Source: Deltaproteobacteria bacterium
Lineage (GTDB): Bacteria; Desulfobacterota; Binatia; UBA9968
Reading direction: 5' to 3'
DNA length: 20,931 bases
NCBI GenBank assembly: GCA_016844625.1
Contig: JAERMN010000022.1
Coordinates: 1-20,931, forward strand
Numbering within the stretch: position 1 is the first letter of the stretch; every line of letters begins with the position of its first letter. A program made the translations under genes and the position numbers. Below the pieces are notes generated by a model. The model had not been told where the DNA came from. It saw only the letters and a program-made list of their open reading frames with translations, and did no database searches. Below, piece after piece: positions 1 through 6,207 of the stretch.

Positions 1-375
1 CGAATTCTTGAGACCGATATGAAGATCATGATTCCTATCGAGAACGTGGATTCGGTTGGGCTTCGAAAGATTATCGATCGAGCCATGGTTACCAAAGTTT
101 ACAAAGTGCTCCGTCAGAAAAAAGTCGAACCCGATCAGCAAACCTGGAACCGCCGTTATCGGGAATATACCGACAAAATTAAGACCGGGTCGATTCTTGA
201 AATTGCCAAAGTGTTACGCGACCTCTTCGTGCTCAAAGGCGGCAAAGAATTGTCCTTCGGTGAACGAAAGATGCTGGATACGGCGCGCAATTTGTTGGTC
301 AAGGAACTGTCGATCGCGCGTTCTCACTCTGAGGAAAAGATTATGGAAGAGCTGCGCCATATCTTTACCCACTAA
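1..375 (+). CDS. carD: CarD/CdnL-family transcriptional regulator, 3' part only
   Basis: The frame is open from base 1 and stops with TAA at 373-375, so this is the C-terminal 124 residues of a protein that begins outside the window. Recognisable features are the stretch beginning RILETDMKIMIP, the following ENVDSVGLR, and a helical C-terminal region ending in EEKIMEELRHIF. These match the C-terminal part of CarD/CdnL proteins. Family members bind the RNA polymerase beta subunit through an N-terminal Tudor-like domain, which is mostly missing here, and stabilise open promoter complexes through the helical DNA-binding domain seen here. A CarD gene directly upstream of ispD is an arrangement I associate with deltaproteobacterial genomes. 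The in-frame ATG at 19 is internal, because homology runs through it to base 1. A strong terminator follows the stop. Confidence 0.88.
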   Translation, partial: RILETDMKIMIPIENVDSVGLRKIIDRAMVTKVYKVLRQKKVEPDQQTWNRRYREYTDKIKTGSILEIAKVLRDLFVLKGGKELSFGERKMLDTARNLLVKELSIARSHSEEKIMEELRHIFTH

Positions 376-401
376 AGAGGGTTTGTTAATCGATAATGTT
401 G

Positions 402-434
402 AAAAGCCGAGAGCGATCTCTCGGCTTTTTTTAT
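402..434 (+). terminator. Rho-independent terminator after carD
   Basis: A perfect 12-bp stem, AAAAGCCGAGAG (402-413) with CTCTCGGCTTTT (418-429), closes on the loop CGAT and runs straight into a T-rich tail. The A-tract on the left arm means it could also act on the opposite strand. It ends about 12 nt before the ispD start codon, leaving almost no room for a separate promoter. Confidence 0.9.
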
Positions 435-445
435 TTTGACTCCCC

Positions 446-1144
446 ATGCTTGTAACCGCAATTGTCCTTGCCGCCGGTGCCGGCCGGCGAATCGGCGGCG
501 CCGTCTCTAAGGCCTATCTGCCCATCGCGGGTCGGCCGTTGGTGCTACGCACGTTAGACCGAATCTTTGCGGCTAGGACCGTCGCGAAAGTAATCTTGGT
601 GGTTGCCGGAAATGAATTTGAGCGCTGCAACGCGATGCTGCGGGCGGATTCGGTATTACGCAGTCGTCCATGTGTGTTGCAGAGCGGTGGGGCGACCCGT
701 CAGCAGTCAGCGAAACGGGGATTGGAAAAAATTGGCGCCGAAACCGACATGGTCATGATTCACGATGGTGCCCGCCCGTTTGTATCGGTTGCATTGATCG
801 ACCGATTGATTGAAGCGGCTGTGAAAAAGGACGCAGTTGTGGCTGGCTTACCCGTGCGCGATACGATTAAAGTCGTCGGCAGCGGTCGACTGATTCACAG
901 CACACCGCACCGCGGTGCGTTATGGGAGATTCAAACACCACAAGTTTTTAAACGAGAACTGATTGTCGCAGCACATGAAGCGGCGGAAAAGAACGGACTA
1001 GAAGCTACTGACGATGCCATGGTCGTCGAGCGTTTCGGCAAGCCGGTTTATGTTCTGGAAGGCGAACGGACCAATTTCAAGATAACCTTGCCGGAAGATG
1101 TCTGGCTTGCCGAAATGATGATCCGCGAAGGGCGGGTGCCTTAG
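446..1144 (+). CDS. ispD: 2-C-methyl-D-erythritol 4-phosphate cytidylyltransferase
   Basis: The 232-residue product has the usual length of IspD, the cytosolic third enzyme of the MEP isoprenoid pathway. It joins CTP and methylerythritol phosphate to give CDP-methylerythritol. The N terminus TAIVLAAGAGRRIGG is the glycine-rich nucleotide-binding loop, followed by a lysine in SKAYLPI. Further family blocks are TRQQSAKRGL, MIHDGARPFV, the AGLPVRDTIKVV region, TPQVFK, and the C-terminal block ATDDAMVVE followed by GERTNFKITLPED. The ATG at 446 gives the standard family N terminus. I see no Shine-Dalgarno sequence before it, only the tail of the upstream terminator. The TAG stop (1142-1144) overlaps the stop codon of the convergent larE. 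No ispF follows, although it is a frequent partner elsewhere. Confidence 0.95.
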   Translation: MLVTAIVLAAGAGRRIGGAVSKAYLPIAGRPLVLRTLDRIFAARTVAKVILVVAGNEFERCNAMLRADSVLRSRPCVLQSGGATRQQSAKRGLEKIGAETDMVMIHDGARPFVSVALIDRLIEAAVKKDAVVAGLPVRDTIKVVGSGRLIHSTPHRGALWEIQTPQVFKRELIVAAHEAAEKNGLEATDDAMVVERFGKPVYVLEGERTNFKITLPEDVWLAEMMIREGRVP

Positions 1145-1953
1145 AGCGCCTTTTTTTGCAAAGTTTCGTTCAAACTGCCGCTGCGAAAACCCTGTAAATC
1201 CAGGCTGACGTAATTAAATCCAACCTCTTTAAATCTTTTCACGATCGCGTCGCGCGTGGTTTTCTCAAAAAGCCGGTCGATTTCGCTCTGGCCGACTTCG
1301 ATGCGCGCGAGGTCGCCGTGGTAGCGCACGCGAAACTCGCGGAAGCGAAGTTCCTTCATATACACTTCGCAGGAGCCGATTTGGGTTAAGCGTTCGAGGT
1401 TGATTGCGGTGCCATAGGGGAAGCGCGATGAGAGGCACGGACTCGACGGTTTGTCCCAGGTCGGTAGTTCGAGTTCGCGGCTGTAGCGGCGAATGTCGTC
1501 CTTGGTCATCTCGGCTTCGACTAACGGATGGCGCACGCCCCACTCGTTGGCGGCTTGCAGGCCCGGACGATGATCTTTAAGGTCATCGAGGTTTGTGCCG
1601 TCGACGATGATCGTTACGCCCAATTTATCCGCCTCCGCCCGGCAGATACGATACAGTTCGTCCTTGCAGAAAAAGCAGCGGTTAACCGGATTTTGGTTAT
1701 AGGACGGATTCGCTAATTCATTCGAATCGAGAACGATGTGGCGACAACCGAGACTGTTGACAAACTCTTTGGCGTCATCGAGCTCGCCGGGGGGCAAGGA
1801 CGGCGAGGAAGCCGTTAGCGCAATAGCCCGCGCGCCAAGCGCCAAATTCGCCGCTTTGAGCAGAAATGTCGAATCGACTCCGGCGGAAAATGCCACGAGC
1901 AACCGATCGGATTCCGAGAGGATGCGGATTAGGTTTTCGTACTTTGCATCCAT
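1141..1953 (-). CDS. larE: LarE-type ATP-dependent sacrificial sulfur transferase
   Basis: The 270-residue PP-loop ATPase has the pyrophosphatase motif AFSAGVDSTFLLK near residues 21-33 and the signature PCLSSRFPYGT near 172-182. By motif position, Cys173 corresponds to the cysteine that LarE proteins sacrifice as sulfur donor (Cys176 in the Lactobacillus plantarum enzyme). LarE adenylates and then thiolates a pyridinium dicarboxylate nucleotide on the way to the nickel-pincer cofactor of lactate racemase-type enzymes. A CxxC pair (NRCFFCK, Cys93 and Cys96) lies upstream. No larA, larB or larC is in the window, so the cofactor role is inferred from family membership. The gene overlaps the end of cysK by 25 nt, implying one transcript and translational coupling. 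Its TAA stop overlaps the ispD stop on the other strand. Confidence 0.9.
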   Translation of the reverse strand: MDAKYENLIRILSESDRLLVAFSAGVDSTFLLKAANLALGARAIALTASSPSLPPGELDDAKEFVNSLGCRHIVLDSNELANPSYNQNPVNRCFFCKDELYRICRAEADKLGVTIIVDGTNLDDLKDHRPGLQAANEWGVRHPLVEAEMTKDDIRRYSRELELPTWDKPSSPCLSSRFPYGTAINLERLTQIGSCEVYMKELRFREFRVRYHGDLARIEVGQSEIDRLFEKTTRDAIVKRFKEVGFNYVSLDLQGFRSGSLNETLQKKAL

Positions 1954-2833
1954 TGCTTATTGTTAAATAGGTCCGTGCTTAAATAGTGCTCGCCCTTGTC
2001 GGGGAAAATCACTACGACGACCTGACCTTTGCCTATCGTCTTGGCGATTTTCAACGCCGCGCAGCAGGCGGCGCCCGACGAGATGCCAACCAGCAGTCCT
2101 TCCTCGGCGGCTAAGCGGCGCGCGTAGGTCGTCGCTTCGGCGTCGCTCACCTGAATGATTTCATCGATAACACCCCGGTTAAGAACCGCGGGGATGAATC
2201 CCGCGCCAATACCTTGGATCTTATGATAGCCCGGTTCGCCGCCGGAGATCACCGCAGATGCCGCCGGCTCGACGGCGCAGATACGCACGTCCTTCATCTT
2301 ATCTTTGAGTACTTCACCGACGCCGGTGATCGTGCCGCCAGTGCCCACGCCGGCGACGAAGGCGTCGATGCGTTTAAACTGCTTGAGCAATTCTTGAGCG
2401 GTGGTCTTGCGGTGTGTTTCGGGATTGGCGGGATTATTGAACTGTTGCGGCATGAAGTAGTCGGGATTCGCCTGTAGGAGTTCCTCGGCTTTATGGATCG
2501 CGCCGCCCATTCCCTTGGTATCTGGCGTCAAGACGAGATGCGCGCCGTAAGCGGACAAGAGACTGCGGCGCTCTTCGCTCATGGTGTCAGGCATGGTCAG
2601 AATCACCCGGTAACCTTTGATGGCTGCTATCAAGGCGAGACCGATGCCGGTATTGCCGCTGGTCGGTTCGACGATCGTCGCGCCGGGTTTGAGTTTGCCT
2701 TGGCGCTCGGCGGTCTCGATCATGTTCAAACAGACACTTCCGCGTCGTTCTGGTCGGTGACAGCGCGGAGTTTAACCACAGGGGTGGAGCCGATTAGATC
2801 GAGCACCGAGCGCGCACCATTCAAGCTAGCCAC
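1929..2833 (-). pseudogene. cysK: Cysteine synthase (O-acetylserine sulfhydrylase), disrupted by an internal deletion with frameshift
   Basis: The long frame (start-like TTG at 2729, stop at 1929) encodes the CysK body: VEPTSGNTGIGLALIAA, the PLP-phosphate loop GVGTGGT, KIQGIGAGFIP, and GISSGAA near the end. It lacks the N terminus. That N terminus lies just upstream in another frame, from a GTG at 2833: VASLNGARSVLDLIGSTPVV, then VTDQNDAEV, reaching TGA at 2726-2728. Between AEV and NMIETAERQG, intact CysK proteins have about 17-19 more residues, including the SVKDR block whose lysine forms the Schiff base with PLP. Here only 8 nt remain, so roughly 50 nt (3n+1) are missing. Unless this is an assembly error, neither fragment can be a working cysteine synthase. 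CysK normally makes cysteine from O-acetylserine and sulfide in the cytosol. The gene is coupled to larE downstream. Confidence 0.85.
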
Positions 2834-2914
2834 GACTTTCTCGACTTTCTTAAGATCGGAATAAAGTTCGAAATGACGTCCCTCGAATGCTATAGTTTCG
2901 CTCTGGTATTGTCA

Positions 2915-3949
2915 ATGAAATCGCTCGATCGGACCGTTGCCAACGCGGCTTTCTCCAGGGTGTGCGTGATCTTTCCCGGCGCACTCGGCGACTTCGTTTG
3001 CTTTTTACCGGCGCTGCAAAATATTTCGCGATGCGCTCAAGTCGATCTTTATGCCCATGGCGAATTTGCCGAGATCGTCCGCGCCACCGTGACGGTTCAT
3101 TCTGTGGAGAGTGCCGAGATCAGCCGTCTCTTCGTTGCCGGCGCCGACCAAGATGGCGAAGTGATAAATTATTTTCGCGATTATGCTGCCGTCTTTTCAT
3201 GGATGGGAAGCCAGCAACCTGAGTTCGTCAAACAACTGCAAGCGGTGAGCAACGGTCGCGCCAATATTTTTCCGTTTCGTCCGGTGGGCAGGATCATGCA
3301 TCAGGCCGATTATTACCTGCGCTGTATTTCAGCACAGGAGTGTAATAGTAGAGAGCCGACGATCTTGCCGCGCGCTGACGCGATTGCGTGGCGGGAAAGT
3401 TTCTGGGCCAGACATTCGCTTTCCCAGCGCAGGGTTTTGGTCGTCGCGCCGGGCAGTGGTGCGCGCGAGAAAAATTGGCCAGAAACATTTTTCCTTAAAG
3501 TGACCAGGTGGTGGCGTGAACGCATGGGCGGTGTGGTGGTCTTGCTTCTCGGTCCGGTCGAGCAGGAACGGGGCGGCGTGGATCGGTTGGGTGAGTATGG
3601 TCTCGTTGCCAGCGGTTTAAGTTTGTCGCAGGCCGTCGCGTTGCTCGATGCCAGTGACGCTTTTCTTGGCAATGATAGCGGTATCACGCACCTGGCGGCG
3701 GCGCTAGGAGTTCCGACGGTCGCGTTGTTCGGCCCTAGCGATCCGCGCCAGTGGGCGCCGCGTGGCAAGCGCGTCAGCGTTGTCAGTCGCGCTATCGATT
3801 GTTCGCCCTGTTCCGAGGTGACGATGAAGAGTTGTCCGCACCGCGCTTGCCTAACCGAGCTCTATCCTGAGAAGATAATTGAAGTCATCGCAAACCTGTT
3901 GACCCACCGAGAGAGCCGCTACCTTGACAAGGTAGGGGGCAGGGATTAG
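2915..3949 (+). CDS. Glycosyltransferase family 9 (heptosyltransferase-like)
   Basis: The protein has the two halves of a GT-B family 9 enzyme. The N-terminal Rossmann domain opens with VCVIFPGALGDFVCFLPAL, the GALGD loop typical of ADP-heptose:LPS heptosyltransferases. The C-terminal half has GSGAREKNWP, the family block DAFLGNDSGITHLAAALGVP, then TVALFGPSDPRQWAP. A cysteine-rich stretch (DCSPCSEVTMKSCPHRACL) near the C terminus resembles that of other GT9 proteins. The likely role is adding a heptose or similar sugar to lipopolysaccharide core on the inner face of the cytoplasmic membrane. The sugar cannot be told from sequence, and no other LPS genes are adjacent. I chose the ATG at 2915, about 15 residues before the GT9 homology. 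An in-frame ATG at 2873 is possible but would crowd the divergent cysK. Neither has a good ribosome binding site. Confidence 0.85.
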   Translation: MKSLDRTVANAAFSRVCVIFPGALGDFVCFLPALQNISRCAQVDLYAHGEFAEIVRATVTVHSVESAEISRLFVAGADQDGEVINYFRDYAAVFSWMGSQQPEFVKQLQAVSNGRANIFPFRPVGRIMHQADYYLRCISAQECNSREPTILPRADAIAWRESFWARHSLSQRRVLVVAPGSGAREKNWPETFFLKVTRWWRERMGGVVVLLLGPVEQERGGVDRLGEYGLVASGLSLSQAVALLDASDAFLGNDSGITHLAAALGVPTVALFGPSDPRQWAPRGKRVSVVSRAIDCSPCSEVTMKSCPHRACLTELYPEKIIEVIANLLTHRESRYLDKVGGRD

Positions 3950-4136
3950 AGTTTGATGACGATTTTCGAGTGGATTTAGCGTCAAAGAGCTTGTTCAAAG
4001 CCGCTGTTTAGACACACGAATCTTGTGCTTGGCTCAAGTCAGAATGAAATCAACGTTGGGCGCAGCCTCGGTCGTCGCTGCGATCGGGCTGGGTGCGATT
4101 CCTAGGCTTGTTTCCTGTCGATGTTGGAGTTTGGCA

Positions 4137-4568
4137 ATGGCTAGCGAAGAAGGGAAAACACAAGGCAAAGGATTTACCGTTCGGGACCGCCGCCGATTTT
4201 CACCGGAGACGGGCGAGGCTCGGCCGGATACCGCTGAGTCACCGATTGAAACTGCGCCAGCTTCGGCAGCCAGTGAAGCACAAGACGGTCATGCTCACGA
4301 AGCGCATTCCGAGCCGTTGCCAGAAATCAATTTTTCTACTTTCGTCATCAGCCTAAGCACCCAAACCTTGATGCATCTTGGCGAGGTTCCGAGCCCGCTC
4401 AGCGGTAAGGTCGAAACTGACGTGCCGGCGGCGAAGCAGATGATCGATTTACTTGCCACGCTGCGAGAAAAGACGCGCGGCAATTTGAATTCCAACGAAG
4501 ACCAGTTGATGGAAGATATTCTCTTCGATCTACGCATGAAATACGTCGAAGCCGTCAAGAAACGATAG
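4137..4568 (+). CDS. DUF1844 domain-containing protein
   Basis: This is a soluble protein of 143 residues. The first half is charged and low in complexity (KGFTVRDRRRFSPETGEARP, then an Ala/Glu/His-rich linker). The second half is the DUF1844 domain: EINFSTFVISLSTQTLMHLG, a PxSGKxExD stretch, and a helical end with KQMIDLLATLREKTRGNL and EDQLMEDILFDLRMKY. The function of DUF1844 is unknown. It is a short helical domain found in deltaproteobacteria and relatives. The ATG at 4137 is chosen because GGAG at 4126-4129 sits 7 nt upstream; the longer frame back to 4023 gives an unconvincing extension. Only 10 nt separate it from degP, whose ribosome binding site overlaps this stop codon, so the two are probably co-translated. 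The 187 nt between the glycosyltransferase and this gene hold no clear promoter. Confidence 0.85.
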   Translation: MASEEGKTQGKGFTVRDRRRFSPETGEARPDTAESPIETAPASAASEAQDGHAHEAHSEPLPEINFSTFVISLSTQTLMHLGEVPSPLSGKVETDVPAAKQMIDLLATLREKTRGNLNSNEDQLMEDILFDLRMKYVEAVKKR

Positions 4569-4578
4569 GAGCCTTTGG

Positions 4579-6084
4579 ATGGATGAGAATAAAAAGGGGA
4601 GCGGTAACGTGAGCTTCAAGGGGGCGGTGATCGTTGCCCTGGTTGCTCTCGTGATCGGGCTCGGTATCAGCGGCAGTTTGAATTGGCTCTCGCCCAGTCG
4701 CGCAGTGAATTTCATGGGCGAGGCGGGCGTCGGCGAATCGCGGCTTGCGGGCGGCTTACCGGATTTCGTCAATCTGGCGAAGAAGCTAAAACCGATCGTC
4801 GTAAACATTTCCACGACACAGGTGAGCGAAGGACGCGGCTCGCAAGAATTTGGCAGTCCGTTTGGCGGCGGCGAGGACGATCCCTTCAACGACTTCTGGA
4901 AACGTTTCTTCGGCGGACCGGCGCCGCGCGGACCACAGCGCCAGCGAAGTCTCGGATCAGGCTTTATTATCGACGCCGACGGTTCGATTTTGACCAACAA
5001 TCACGTCGTCGAGAACGCCAGCAAGATCGTCGTCAAGCTCTCAGGGGATGAGCAGGATTACGAAGCCAAAGTCGTCGGCCGCGATGCGAAAACCGATATT
5101 GCAGTGATCAAGATCAACGCCAAAACGAGCCTTCCCGCAGCGAGTTTTGGTGATTCAGATCGTCTCGAGGTCGGTGAATGGGTGATGGCGATCGGCAATC
5201 CGTTCGGTTTGGACGGCACCGTCACGTCGGGGATTGTGAGCGCCAAAGGGCGGCATAATATTACCCAGGGACCTTATGACAATTTTATTCAAACCGATGC
5301 ATCGATCAATCCCGGCAACTCCGGCGGGCCGTTGATCAATCTACTCGGCGAAGTGATCGGAATTAACACCGCGATATTTAGCCGCACCGGCGGCAATATC
5401 GGCATCGGCTTCGCGATTCCGATCAATCTGGTCAAAGAGCTGCTGCCGCAACTGCGCGGTAAAGGCAAAATCACCCGCGGTTTTCTTGGTGTGTTGATTC
5501 AAAAGGTAACGCCGGAAATCGCGGATAGCCTGGGCATGGACAAAGCCAACGGCGCTTTGGTCGCCAACGTGTCTAAAGATGGTCCCGCCGAAAAGGCCGG
5601 CGTGAAAGTGGGCGACGTAATCGTCGAGTTCGACGGTAACCCGGTCAAAGATTCGGGCGATCTGCCGATCATCGTCGCGCGCACGCTGGTCGACAAAAAG
5701 GTCAGGATGAAAGTGCTGCGCGACAAGAAGGAAATTTTCTTGAATGTCGCCGTCGGCGAGCTCAAAGACGAAGAGGTCGTTGCCTCGGCTCCGGAAAAGG
5801 GCGAGTTAGGGTTGACGGTGCAGCGGCTCACGCCGCAGATGGCGGAGAATTTGGGCTTGGAAAAAGCCGATGGCGTGGTCGTCGCCGCGGTGGAACAAGG
5901 CAGTGCGGCGGAAGAGGCGGGTATTCGTCGCGGCGACGTTATTTTGGAAGTTGACCGCAAGGCAGTCAAGAGTCTTGACGACTACAAAAAAGCGCTGGCC
6001 GCGGCGCGCAAAGGACGCGGCGTGTTGTTCCTGGTGCGGCGCGGTGAAAGCACTTTGTTCTTGGCATTAAAGCCGCAACGATAG
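4579..6084 (+). CDS. degP: Do-family periplasmic serine endoprotease DegP/HtrA
   Basis: The 501-residue protein starts with a hydrophobic segment (about residues 14-33) that acts as a signal or membrane anchor. A trypsin-like domain follows, with the triad His142 (LTNNHVV), Asp173 (KTDIAVIKI) and Ser248 (GNSGGPL). A Gly/Asp/Phe-rich LA-loop-like insert (about 87-113) precedes it. Two PDZ domains follow, near 302-392 (GFLGVLIQKV to the RDKKEIFLNV region) and 408-500 (ELGLTVQRLTP onward). This is the architecture of DegP/DegQ/MucD proteases, which degrade or chaperone misfolded envelope proteins in the periplasm as PDZ-controlled oligomers. The ATG at 4579 has AGGAG at 4567-4571 with 7-nt spacing. 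The gene is coupled to the DUF1844 gene and followed by a terminator. All catalytic residues are present. Confidence 0.95.
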   Translation: MDENKKGSGNVSFKGAVIVALVALVIGLGISGSLNWLSPSRAVNFMGEAGVGESRLAGGLPDFVNLAKKLKPIVVNISTTQVSEGRGSQEFGSPFGGGEDDPFNDFWKRFFGGPAPRGPQRQRSLGSGFIIDADGSILTNNHVVENASKIVVKLSGDEQDYEAKVVGRDAKTDIAVIKINAKTSLPAASFGDSDRLEVGEWVMAIGNPFGLDGTVTSGIVSAKGRHNITQGPYDNFIQTDASINPGNSGGPLINLLGEVIGINTAIFSRTGGNIGIGFAIPINLVKELLPQLRGKGKITRGFLGVLIQKVTPEIADSLGMDKANGALVANVSKDGPAEKAGVKVGDVIVEFDGNPVKDSGDLPIIVARTLVDKKVRMKVLRDKKEIFLNVAVGELKDEEVVASAPEKGELGLTVQRLTPQMAENLGLEKADGVVVAAVEQGSAAEEAGIRRGDVILEVDRKAVKSLDDYKKALAAARKGRGVLFLVRRGESTLFLALKPQR

Positions 6085-6116
6085 TTATTCTTTCATTCGA
6101 GGCATTTGTTGCAAGG

Positions 6117-6153
6117 CGAGGAACGGGAGGGCCAACCCTTCCGGCCTCGTTTT
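6117..6153 (+). terminator. Rho-independent terminator after degP
   Basis: The stem has an outer CGAGG (6117-6121) paired with CCTCG (6145-6149). A small internal loop (AAC opposite GG) separates it from an inner GGGAGGG (6125-6131) paired with CCCTTCC (6136-6142) through one G-U pair. The loop is CCAA. A TTTTGTTGCTTTT tail begins at 6150. It separates the DUF1844-degP unit from the penicillin-binding protein gene. Confidence 0.8.
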
Positions 6154-6207
6154 GTTGCTTTTGCCACCGTTCTGCGCGAAGATTAAATTCCATTTGAGGC
6201 ATTGGGT

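Noticed and set aside
4023..4136. Longer N terminus of the DUF1844 protein resembling a signal segment
   Set aside because: The ATG at 4137 has a well-spaced GGAG and gives the usual soluble protein; the extension has no ribosome binding site.
6161..6189. Promoter candidate TTGCCA - 17 nt - TAAATT upstream of the PBP gene
   Set aside because: The match is plausible, but the implied start site (about 6196) would fall on the ribosome binding site, so I do not list it as a feature.
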